5,703 nucleotides of DNA, taken from UMGS1851 sp900555605. Its GTDB lineage: Bacteria; Bacillota; Clostridia; UBA1212; UBA1255. Where the stretch lies: NCBI GenBank assembly GCA_902472555.1, contig CABROF010000126.1:1-5703 (forward strand), in the 5' to 3' direction. A program made the position numbers and the translations under genes. Positions 1-5,683 of this stretch are shown here, in pieces; positions within the stretch are counted from its first letter, which is position 1; the number at the start of each line of letters is the position of its first letter. Under the pieces are notes generated by a model. The model was given only the letters and a program-made list of their open reading frames with translations, was not told where the DNA came from and did not search any database.

Positions 1-18
1 CGGAAGCAGCTGCTTCCG
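1..18 (-). terminator. Hairpin just after the lipoprotein gene, probable terminator
   Basis: The 18 bases form a perfect palindrome, CGGAAGCAGCTGCTTCCG, which can fold as a 7-bp GC-rich stem (CGGAAGC/GCTTCCG) with an AGCT loop. It lies 4 bases past the stop codon of the minus-strand lipoprotein gene, the usual place for a rho-independent terminator. Any U-tract for that direction would lie outside the window, so this cannot be confirmed. On the plus strand a run of seven T (26-32) follows after a 7-base gap, so the element could also act in both directions. Confidence 0.5.
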
Positions 19-22
19 CCGG

Positions 23-1987
23 CTATTTTTTTGTATCTGTATCCGCATAATCCTGCACTTTGCTCATATCCCATCCTTCATAAACATACGACCATTTATG
101 ATTCGGCGAATTCCAGCACAGCGGGATTTCGCAGTCAAGCGAGACGGTTCCGTTTTCGAGGCGCAGTCCGCTGGTTTTGACTCCTGAAAAATAGCAGTTT
201 TCCGGCTCCGCATATTGCTGCACTTTTCGCAGAACGGCTTTGGCATGGATTCCGAGCGTACGGTTCGAGGCACCCTCCGTTTGTGTGAAAATCGCATATT
301 TTGCCTGCGCTGCATCGTAGATCCCCGGAAGTGCGTTCCAGGTATGATGCGCAACCTGTACAATATCGGCTTTTAGATGGGCGGCCGGGATGTTGGATAG
401 CACGCTTTCTCCGCACAGACTGCTCATATCTCCCAGAAGCAGAAAGCTTACCCCTTCCGCAGAAAGCTTCAGGATTGTACTGGAGTCGTTAAAATCGCGG
501 ATACGGCTTGTTCCCGAACGGGTGGTGAGATCTTCGTGCGTGCCGAGCACTTCAATGCGGAGATTCGCAAGGGAAAAATCCATTCCGGTATGCAGCTTCA
601 GCATTTTACACTCCGGATACAAGGCGCATACGGCATTTAAAAACGCCGCCGTTTTTTCGTTGCCCCCCAGCTGAACCGCCGGATAGTTAAAAGCTATGCG
701 CTCAAGTGCAAATACATTCCGATAGGCATTCCCTGTAATCACTTGTGCCAGGCCGTCTCTGTGATCTCCGTGATCGTGCGTAAAAAACCAGCATGCAATC
801 CGCACCTTTTCTCCTTCCGGGGTTCCTGTGACCTCCCGGGCAAATTGGACGAAGCCCTCCTGTGCGGCTTTGTCAAACTGCTCATACATTCCGCCGTCTA
901 TAATAAACAGACTGTTGTCTGCCAGCTTAATTACTTCTAATTGCCCGCAGTTATTGGCATATAGTCCGTCTGTACTCTGGCACAGCGCATAGGCATAGAG
1001 CACAGTACTGCTGCTGTTTTCCGGCGTATCGGAATATGAAAAATCCGAAAGGGACACGGCGGTGCTTTTATCCCAGATTACCCGGCATCTCCGGTCGGAT
1101 TCAGAATAATAAATATAAAGACAGAAGGCGCCCAGCCGATACTCTGCATAAAGATGGCGGCCGATCTGATTTTCAAATTCTTTTTTGTAACCGTTCTCCT
1201 CCAGAATTTTCAAATAGGCCCGGTATTCCTCCTGGGAGGTACCGGCGATCAGCTGCATTTTACTATTGTCGATCTCTTTTGAGGAATAATCGTCCAATCC
1301 GAATCCGCAATCGTAGAGCTTTTCCGAAAGGAGCCCTCCCGAATAAGACGGAACGCCGCACAGCAGCCATCCCTTCCGGGCGCTTTCTTTCCAATCAACG
1401 CTTTTTGCCTCGCTGGCCGTAACGGAAATCTGATTTTTCTGCCGCCTGTTTTCAATCCTGCCGAACACCGTATACGCGGCAGCTTCCAGCTGTTCCTCGT
1501 CACGGGCCAGAATACCGAATCTTGTTTCTGTGATAAAACAGAGATATCCGCATTCAGGCAGCGCCTCCTTGCTGACTGCCCGGGATTCCGCCCGGTTCGT
1601 TTTCCCCAGCAGAATCTCATGCGTATCGGCTGGAACATGCGGATTCGTATTCCCGCCGTCGCTGATCACGGCAATTTCAATTCCCATGGCGGCGAATCGT
1701 TGGGCTAAACGGTTTGCGGTACGTTTCAGCGCGACACCGGCGCTCCGTGGAATCACGATTGTAAAATCGGTTTTTCCGTCCTGTGCTAAAATCAGTTCCG
1801 AAGTCTGTTCCGGTGTCGCTTCCGGCGGTGCGGCGGAAACAGTTCCGGATTCGGATTCATCCGGACGGTTGTCTTCCTGTTTTTTCGTTTGACAGCCGCA
1901 GGCATACGGCGTAAAAAGAAATACCGCGAAGATTCCGATTCCTGTCAGGATCGCGTTTCTGATTTTTCGCATTTTTATGGGGCTCAT
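23..1987 (-). CDS. Exported, probably lipid-anchored protein with a ComEC-like metallo-beta-lactamase domain
   Basis: A 654-residue protein, complete at both ends. Residues 1-32 look like a lipoprotein signal: basic start (MRKIR), hydrophobic core (about 11-27), then ACGC, with Cys32 (or Cys30) as the likely lipid site. The lipobox is imperfect because it lacks the usual Leu at -3. A Glu/Pro/Ser/Thr-rich linker follows (about 35-65). Residues about 68-175 (TIVIPRSAG, EILLGKTNRAES, GYLCFI, AAYTVFGR) resemble the non-catalytic N-terminal domain of GH20-type and related carbohydrate-active enzymes. Residues about 240-320 form a middle domain I do not name. From about 345 to 615 is a metallo-beta-lactamase fold: FIIDGG, the metal motif H404-x-H406-x-D408-H409 (THDHGDH), NDSSTILKL, LLLGD (D520) and VAHH (H546/H547), in the order seen in ComEC/Rec2-type hydrolase domains. 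Known for the family: metal-dependent hydrolysis, often of phosphoesters. The substrate here is unknown; action outside the membrane is inferred. Start: ATG at 1987 has GGAG 6 bases upstream, whereas Met6 has no RBS. It has its own promoter and no operon partner in view. Confidence 0.9.
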   Translation of the reverse strand: MSPIKMRKIRNAILTGIGIFAVFLFTPYACGCQTKKQEDNRPDESESGTVSAAPPEATPEQTSELILAQDGKTDFTIVIPRSAGVALKRTANRLAQRFAAMGIEIAVISDGGNTNPHVPADTHEILLGKTNRAESRAVSKEALPECGYLCFITETRFGILARDEEQLEAAAYTVFGRIENRRQKNQISVTASEAKSVDWKESARKGWLLCGVPSYSGGLLSEKLYDCGFGLDDYSSKEIDNSKMQLIAGTSQEEYRAYLKILEENGYKKEFENQIGRHLYAEYRLGAFCLYIYYSESDRRCRVIWDKSTAVSLSDFSYSDTPENSSSTVLYAYALCQSTDGLYANNCGQLEVIKLADNSLFIIDGGMYEQFDKAAQEGFVQFAREVTGTPEGEKVRIACWFFTHDHGDHRDGLAQVITGNAYRNVFALERIAFNYPAVQLGGNEKTAAFLNAVCALYPECKMLKLHTGMDFSLANLRIEVLGTHEDLTTRSGTSRIRDFNDSSTILKLSAEGVSFLLLGDMSSLCGESVLSNIPAAHLKADIVQVAHHTWNALPGIYDAAQAKYAIFTQTEGASNRTLGIHAKAVLRKVQQYAEPENCYFSGVKTSGLRLENGTVSLDCEIPLCWNSPNHKWSYVYEGWDMSKVQDYADTDTKK

Positions 1988-2011
1988 AGTTGTCTCCGTT
2001 TTTATATATTT

Positions 2012-2029
2012 ATTTATACGATTTATACG
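2012..2029. repeat. Tandem 9-bp direct repeat in the lipoprotein gene leader
   Basis: ATTTATACG occurs twice head to tail (2012-2020 and 2021-2029); on the transcribed minus strand this reads CGTATAAAT twice. It lies 25-42 bases upstream of the lipoprotein start codon, between the promoter and the RBS. Each copy holds a TATAAAT, which could act as a secondary -10, but I see no good -35 at the right distance. It could be an operator, an unstructured translation-enhancing leader or chance. Confidence 0.45.
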
Positions 2030-2064
2030 AAAGCACGCCCTTTGCGCCTCCGCTGTGCACGAAG

Positions 2065-2082
2065 TCCGGCCGTCTTGCCGGA
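2065..2082 (-). other. Stem-loop in the 5' untranslated region of the lipoprotein mRNA
   Basis: Perfect 6-bp inverted repeat TCCGGC/GCCGGA around a 6-base loop, within the predicted leader of about 110 nt. Outer pairing CCTCCG with CGGAGG (2079-2084 with 2046-2051) could extend it into a larger, imperfect fold. No T-run follows on either strand, so it is not an intrinsic terminator. It may stabilise the mRNA; it matches no riboswitch class I recognise. Confidence 0.35.
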
Positions 2083-2103
2083 GGAACGATGCAATCTTGT
2101 AAA

Positions 2104-2132
2104 ATTATAAACGAAAAAAGGATCAAAGGCAA
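2104..2132 (-). promoter_or_regulatory. Sigma-A type promoter of the lipoprotein gene
   Basis: On the minus strand, TTGCCT (2132-2127, 4 of 6 to the -35 consensus) is followed by a 17-bp spacer and a perfect TATAAT (2109-2104). Transcription would start near 2097, giving a leader of about 110 nt before the ATG at 1987. The -35 box begins directly after the last stop codon of the GNAT remnant (2135-2133), so the promoter abuts the dead gene's 3' end. Confidence 0.7.
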
Positions 2133-2409
2133 TCAAATACAGAAGTGTTTTTGAAACGCTTTGGTCCTGTGCTGATTCTGCGGGATGTCTGCCTGCTTGC
2201 TGCCGTAAAGCATGCATTTTAACGGCACCTGTTTGCCGTCCAAGTCCATCAGACATCTGTTTCACCTGCGCGTGTAAACCCTCTGTGTCCGTAAAATTGA
2301 TATGTGCAGTTATCATCGGTGTATAAAAAGAGCGTTTTTCCCTTTTCTCTTGCTTCCAGCTCTGTAACAACCTGGAGCCGATGCCTTTGATCTTTAAAGC
2401 ATATAACAT
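2133..2409 (-). pseudogene. GNAT-family N-acetyltransferase remnant, N-truncated and twice frameshifted
   Basis: Read on the minus strand, one continuous GNAT C-terminal half is spread over three frames. Frame one (about 2394-2365) gives the acetyl-CoA-binding motif GIGSRLL. Frame two (about 2362-2255) gives ELEAREKGK, LFLYTDDNCTYQFY and HRGFTRAGE, the typical strand and 'FYxxxGF' signature of the fold. Frame three (2252-2133) gives LMDLDGKQVPLKCMLY and a tail ending HFCI before TGA. One missing base near 2363 and another near 2253 would restore a single reading frame. The N-terminal half, which should hold the first strands and the substrate site, is absent: upstream of about 2405 the sequence becomes AT-rich promoter DNA of the divergent operon. 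No functional enzyme can be made. Members of this superfamily transfer acetyl from acetyl-CoA to amines; the former substrate cannot be told. Confidence 0.85.
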
Positions 2410-2495
2410 GAATCAAAAATAAACATAACATTTGCTTGCATAGAGTATTGCTATTGTTTAGAAAGTATGTTATACTACAAATAGATAAATGTTAT
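2403..2495. promoter_or_regulatory. Symmetric operator array: four ATAACAT sites around the operon promoter
   Basis: ATAACAT occurs at 2403-2409 and 2425-2431, and its reverse complement ATGTTAT at 2467-2473 and 2489-2495. Within each pair the sites are exactly 22 bp apart (about two helical turns, so on the same DNA face). Both nested pairs share one centre of symmetry at 2449. The third site overlaps the extended -10, and the fourth lies just past the predicted start of transcription. The third site is also part of a short dyad, AGTAT-gtt-ATACT (2464-2476). The likely ligand is the HTH domain of the first gene product, acting as autorepressor. Positions and spacing are seen directly; binding is inferred. 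Confidence 0.55.
2448..2476 (+). promoter_or_regulatory. Extended -10 promoter of the HTH-DUF3990 operon
   Basis: TTGCTA (2448-2453, 4 of 6 to the -35 consensus), a 17-bp spacer, then TGtTATACT with the -10 at 2471-2476 and a TG extension at 2468-2469. The start of transcription should fall near 2483. The -10 is covered by one of the ATAACAT-type sites and by a 13-bp dyad, which fits repression by blocking polymerase. Confidence 0.7.
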
Positions 2496-2512
2496 ATTGT
2501 GTGGGGGGCACT

Positions 2513-3361
2513 ATGAAAAGCTCCGATATTATTAAAGATATACGCGCAAGGCTTGGACTGAGCCAAACAGAGCTGGCAGAAAAATTAGGTGTTAGTTTTG
2601 CAACGGTTAATCGTTGGGAGAAAGGTCGCTGTGAACCTTCGAAGATCGCGCTGAATGCCATTAAGCGTATGTGCGCTCATAACAATATAGATTATTCTCA
2701 ATTTGAAGGTAACCGCATCATTACCTCGGATAAAGTTATAACTTTATATCACGGCGCCAAATCCGGCATCGTTGGAGCCATTGCACCTACAAGCCGTGAT
2801 CATTGCGATTTCGGAAAAGGTTTTTATATGGGAACAGATAAGGCGCAGCCGCTTACTTTGATTTGCAACTATCCCGATGCGAAGCTGTATACAGTAAAAG
2901 CAAACTTATCCGGACTGAAAATATTGAATATCGAAGTCGGAATTGACTGGGCGCTGCTTGTGGCATACAACCGCGGTAAAATGAATTCTGCAAAAGGGAC
3001 GGCGATTTATAACCGTATAGCAGAAATGGCAGACGGGTGCGATATGCTGATCGGTTTTATCGCTAACGACAGAATGTTCGTCGTTCTCGATCGCTTTTTC
3101 AAAGGCGAAATCACGGACGAAGCGTTGATACACAGTTTATCTGCCCTTAAACTCGGCAAACAATATGTGGCTCTGACGGAGAAAGCTTGTAATCAAATTG
3201 AAATTGTTGAAGAAACCGCATTGACAGATAAAGATCGTGAAACATTAAGAACTGAGAGCGAAGATAATCGTTCCAAGGGCGTTGCGTTGGCGGATGAAAT
3301 CTGCCGTCAGTACCGCCGTGAAGGTCGGTTCTTTGACGAAATACTGAAAGCCGGTGAATAA
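2513..3361 (+). CDS. Xre-type HTH / DUF3990 (ADP-ribosyltransferase-fold) fusion, probable toxin and autorepressor
   Basis: A 282-residue cytosolic protein. Residues about 5-60 form a Cro/CI-type helix-turn-helix (LGLSQTELAEKLGVSFATVNRWEKG, here split as SQTELAEKLGVS and TVNRWEKG). Residues about 75-232 match DUF3990: LYHGA (H80), DFGKGFYMGTD (F104, Y105), a VAYNRG segment, DMLIGFIANDRMF, GEITDEA and KQYVALTEKA (Q217). DUF3990 is regarded as a branch of the ADP-ribosyltransferase fold, where the H, Y/F and a late Q/E residue form the NAD site; activity here is inferred. A charged tail (about 233-282) has no known domain. Start: ATG at 2513 has a G-rich RBS (GGGGGG, 2503-2508) 4 bases upstream. 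The in-frame ATG at 2489 would leave almost no leader and lies inside an operator-like site. The product may be the toxin of a toxin-antitoxin pair that also represses its own promoter. It could instead be a regulator whose DNA binding is tied to NAD. Confidence 0.88.
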   Translation: MKSSDIIKDIRARLGLSQTELAEKLGVSFATVNRWEKGRCEPSKIALNAIKRMCAHNNIDYSQFEGNRIITSDKVITLYHGAKSGIVGAIAPTSRDHCDFGKGFYMGTDKAQPLTLICNYPDAKLYTVKANLSGLKILNIEVGIDWALLVAYNRGKMNSAKGTAIYNRIAEMADGCDMLIGFIANDRMFVVLDRFFKGEITDEALIHSLSALKLGKQYVALTEKACNQIEIVEETALTDKDRETLRTESEDNRSKGVALADEICRQYRREGRFFDEILKAGE

Positions 3362-3362
3362 T

Positions 3363-3770
3363 ATGACCGAACTGAACAGCCAACAATTCGGACTCTGCGA
3401 TATACAGGGCAGATTGTTTGAATTAGCACGCAAAAACGGATACGACTGTAAGGACTTTGTTGAGAAATTTATGAACAGCAAAACTGCCGCCGCATTGGAT
3501 GAATCCTATGACCGTCTCCAATGGGCCGGTGAGGAATATATTCTCGAAGAATTGATTGATGAGGTCGGCGGTCTCAAGAAAGCCGGAATTGTCTATCATA
3601 ATGAAATGATGTATTGGGCAGGTTATACCTACCGCTATTGGCGTTATTATACAGGCGAAAGCAGCAAAGAAATTTATAAAACCGCAGATGCACAAACAAT
3701 GGCTGAATGCTATCCCGGATTTCACACGATGGATGTAGAAATGGCGATAGACCGATTGAAAGAGATATAA
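3363..3770 (+). CDS. Small partner protein of HTH-DUF3990, probable antitoxin (DUF3791-like N-terminus)
   Basis: A 135-residue protein with no signal peptide or membrane segment. The N-terminal part (about 10-70; GYDCKDFVEKF, LDESYDRLQWAGEEYILEEL) has the spacing of DUF3791-like small helical proteins, which are often encoded next to DUF3990 genes. The C-terminal part (about 80-135) has a dense aromatic block (MMYWAGYTYRYWRYYTGESS), then SKEIYK, PGFHTMDVEMAID and LKEI, a pattern I recall from uncharacterised Firmicutes proteins linked to the same toxins. Many Asp/Glu residues fit an inhibitor that masks the ART domain. Only one base separates the stop of the first gene from this ATG, and no good RBS is present (weak GGTGA), so translation is probably coupled. 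A GTG at 3354 is an alternative start, adding three residues and an 8-base overlap. The antitoxin role is inferred from the pairing, not from a known function. Confidence 0.85.
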   Translation: MTELNSQQFGLCDIQGRLFELARKNGYDCKDFVEKFMNSKTAAALDESYDRLQWAGEEYILEELIDEVGGLKKAGIVYHNEMMYWAGYTYRYWRYYTGESSKEIYKTADAQTMAECYPGFHTMDVEMAIDRLKEI

Positions 3771-3782
3771 AGGTGTTTTGTT

Positions 3783-3831
3783 CTATGCTATGAGTAACAG
3801 AATAATTGCATAGTTTCTAAACACTTAGAAA
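3783..3831 (+). other. Two tandem stem-loops in the operon's 3' untranslated region
   Basis: Starting 12 bases past the stop codon, CTATGC (3783-3788) pairs with GCATAG (3808-3813). Directly next, TTTCTAA (3814-3820) pairs with TTAGAAA (3825-3831) around an ACAC loop. Both stems are perfect but AT-rich, and neither is followed by a long T-run. They precede the true terminator by about 55 bases and may protect the mRNA 3' end or be chance in AT-rich DNA. Confidence 0.35.
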
Positions 3832-3886
3832 TGGTAAGCGTTAGATATGTGGTCAGCGGAATTTTTCACATCATAATATGGTCATC

Positions 3887-3918
3887 TGCCTCTCGCCTTT
3901 AAGTGAGGGGCATTTTTT
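3887..3918 (+). terminator. Rho-independent terminator of the HTH-DUF3990 operon
   Basis: TGCCTCTC (3887-3894) pairs with GAGGGGCA (3905-3912) as an 8-bp stem with one G-U pair and a 10-base loop, followed at once by six T (3913-3918). It lies about 117 bases after the second gene's stop codon and works only in the plus direction. It isolates the operon from the ATPase gene downstream. Confidence 0.85.
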
Positions 3919-4228
3919 GACAACAGAAACCCTCCGGTTATTCCGGATGGGGCGTCTTCCAAAAAGCTTTAGCTTTAAGCATCGAGCGAAGCGGACTGCT
4001 AATGAAATATAAATCAAATTAGCACGGGCTTCAATTAAACGTGAAATTGCCCGTTTATGGGTGACAGGGCAAACATTGCAAGCGAAAGAGATTTCCGTGA
4101 ATCTTTAGGTGCATGTCGGTATGATGCTGAATTAAAGTCAAAATTTGCGCTGCAGTAGACAAAGAAATAGGACACGCAATCAGAAATCGGCTGAATTTTA
4201 ATTTTTTTGAAAATTTGCCGAAAAGTCA
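3919..4228. other. Non-coding spacer with overlapping inverted repeats
   Basis: About 310 bases with no gene I can support. It holds AAAGCT/AGCTTT (3963-3976), TCCGG-TTATT-CCGGA near 3936-3950, TGCTAAT (3997-4003) pairing with ATTAGCA (4018-4024) around 14 bases, and ACGGGC (4024-4029) pairing with GCCCGT (4049-4054). GCCC at 4049-4052 could instead pair with GGGC at 4067-4070, so the last two folds are mutually exclusive. No T-run follows any of them. The 3' end (about 4195-4218) is A/T-rich and may serve as an UP element for the promoter at 4229. Confidence 0.4.
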
Positions 4229-4257
4229 TTGACTAACAGCTCGTCTTCGGTTATTAT
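4229..4257 (+). promoter_or_regulatory. Near-consensus promoter of the AAA ATPase gene
   Basis: TTGACT (4229-4234, 5 of 6), a 17-bp spacer and TATTAT (4252-4257, 5 of 6). The start of transcription would be near 4264, giving a leader of about 40 nt that carries the strong RBS GGGAGGTG (4293-4300). A/T-rich DNA lies just upstream of the -35. Confidence 0.8.
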
Positions 4258-4268
4258 GATAACATAAT
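4253..4268. promoter_or_regulatory. Dyad overlapping the -10 of the ATPase promoter, candidate operator
   Basis: ATTATG-ATAA-CATAAT is a perfect inverted repeat with 6-bp arms, covering most of the -10 and the predicted transcription start. It contains ATAACAT (4259-4265), the same 7-mer found four times in the HTH-DUF3990 control region. A repressor bound here would block polymerase. The dyad is seen directly; the regulator is unknown, and a short AT-rich word could recur by chance. Confidence 0.4.
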
Positions 4269-4304
4269 TAAAATTAGTCGAAATTACGCATTGGGAGGTG
4301 CATT

Positions 4305-5534
4305 ATGGAATATATCAGCCGTCATATGGAAGAGCGAATTTTGGAACTCAGCAAATCTTACTCCGCCATTCTGGTGACAGGCCCCCGTCAGGCGGGCAAA
4401 ACAACCATGCTGCGTTCCCTTGCAGAAAAAGAAAATATCGGGCGCGAACATGTCACGCTGGACGATCTTACTGCACGGGATATGGCAAAGAACGATCCAG
4501 CATTATTTTTGCAGCTTCATAAGCCGCCGGTGCTGATTGATGAGGTACAGTATGCGCCGGAGCTGTTTACCTATATCAAAATTCATATCGACGAGCATCA
4601 TAACCCCGGCGACTTTTGGATGACCGGCTCGCAGATTTTCCGTCTCATGCGTGGCGTGCAGGAATCTCTTGCCGGTCGGGTGGCACTGCTGCACATGTCT
4701 CCCATGTCGCAACGCGAAATCATTGGCGCGCCATGTGTGCCCTTTACCACTGATTTTGACCGGCTGCTTGCTGAAAGCAAAAATGTCGCTCCAGTTGAAA
4801 CGCCCGAACTGTTTGAGCGGATTTGGAAAGGCTGTATGCCCGGACTTGTCAGCGGGCAGTATACCGACCGAAATATTTACTATTCATCTTACCTCTCCAC
4901 CTATGTAGAGCGGGATGTGCGGGAGCTTTCTGGCAATATCGACGTCTTGCAATTCAACCGCTTTGTGACCGCTGTTGCCGCGAGAACATCGCAGCTACTC
5001 AATTATAAAGCGATTGCCGACGATGCGGATATCGATATGCAGACTGCAAAGGCATGGGTAAATATTCTTGAAACGCTGGGAATCATCTTTCTGCTGCATC
5101 CCTACTCCAACAATGTGCTGAAACGCACAATCAAAACGCCGAAGGTGTATTTTTACGATACCGGGCTTGTTTGCTATCTGACCAAATGGTCGTCGCCGGA
5201 GGTGGCCGAAAGCGGCGCTATGAGCGGTGCGCTGCTCGAAAACTATGCGGTATCGGAGATTATGAAAAGCTATCAAAACGCCGGGATTGAGCCGTATCTG
5301 TACTTCTACCGCGACCGTGATGCGAAAGAAATCGATGTGATCCTGGAGGGTGACGGCAAGCTCTGCCCGCTGGAAATTAAAAAGACGGCAACACCGGATA
5401 AGCGGCTTACTCGTGTTTTCGGCGTCATTGATAAATCCCCCCTCCAACTTGGAACCGGCGCAGTCCTCTGCATGGCAGAGCAGTTCAGCGCCTTTGATAG
5501 AGATAATCTCATTGTGCCGATTTGGATGATATAG
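4305..5534 (+). CDS. AAA-type ATPase with DUF4143 C-terminal domain (AAA_14/DUF4143 family)
   Basis: A complete 409-residue cytosolic protein of normal family length. The N-terminal AAA_14 domain (about 15-145) has Walker A GPRQAGKT (26-33, K32), Walker B PVLIDE (75-80), a sensor-like WMTGS (105-109) and SLAGR (R125). An ERDVREL motif (202-208) leads into a winged-helix-like stretch (about 212-265) typical of these proteins. The DUF4143 part (about 205-365) ends in a PD-(D/E)xK nuclease-like pattern: E312 (LLENYAVSE), D344 (KEIDVIL) and E357-x-K359 (PLEIKK). Known for the family: predicted ATPases, very common and multicopy in anaerobes and archaea, with no settled role; proposals include defence, DNA handling or selfish maintenance. 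Nuclease activity is not shown. Start ATG at 4305 is well supported by GGGAGG 6 bases upstream. The gene has its own promoter and appears monocistronic; I see no clear terminator after it. Confidence 0.95.
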   Translation: MEYISRHMEERILELSKSYSAILVTGPRQAGKTTMLRSLAEKENIGREHVTLDDLTARDMAKNDPALFLQLHKPPVLIDEVQYAPELFTYIKIHIDEHHNPGDFWMTGSQIFRLMRGVQESLAGRVALLHMSPMSQREIIGAPCVPFTTDFDRLLAESKNVAPVETPELFERIWKGCMPGLVSGQYTDRNIYYSSYLSTYVERDVRELSGNIDVLQFNRFVTAVAARTSQLLNYKAIADDADIDMQTAKAWVNILETLGIIFLLHPYSNNVLKRTIKTPKVYFYDTGLVCYLTKWSSPEVAESGAMSGALLENYAVSEIMKSYQNAGIEPYLYFYRDRDAKEIDVILEGDGKLCPLEIKKTATPDKRLTRVFGVIDKSPLQLGTGAVLCMAEQFSAFDRDNLIVPIWMI

Positions 5535-5644
5535 ATAATTGTACGCGTCAGATTATGCGAAATAGTATCACCATTAATTTTTTAATATCACGAATTATAT
5601 CTCGATTTATAGAATAAAGCAGTATGGAAGAGAGGTAACTATTA

Positions 5645-5683
5645 ATGCTGAACTATAGTCAAGAGAGTAGACACATTTTATAA
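5645..5683 (+). other. 12-codon ORF behind a good ribosome site; possible gene start cut short
   Basis: GAGG at 5632-5635, 9 bases before an ATG at 5645, opens MLNYSQESRHIL and then stops at TAA. The RBS is better than chance would usually give, but the peptide resembles nothing I know. It could be a leader peptide, the first codons of a gene broken by an insertion or frameshift, or chance. The rest of 5535-5703 is AT-rich, with only a weak AT-only dyad (ATTAA-tttt-TTAAT near 5575) and no convincing terminator. Confidence 0.25.

Noticed and set aside
2489..2512. In-frame ATG 8 codons upstream of the chosen start of the HTH-DUF3990 gene
   Set aside because: It is only about 6 bases from the predicted transcription start, has no RBS, lies inside an operator-like site, and would add residues outside the HTH family pattern. 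The ATG at 2513 has a G-rich RBS.
4057..4158. Small plus-strand ORF (33 codons, begins MGDRANIASERDF)
   Set aside because: The composition looks partly coding, but there is no RBS, no recognised family and no promoter of its own. It overlaps inverted repeats and may be a gene scrap or chance.
4035..4229. Minus-strand ORF of 64 codons in the spacer
   Set aside because: No family resemblance, an AT-rich composition typical of chance ORFs, and overlap with the ATPase promoter.
4995..5447. Long minus-strand ORF opposite the ATPase gene
   Set aside because: It is antisense to a clear AAA/DUF4143 coding region and its translation has no domain pattern; it is a shadow of the real gene.
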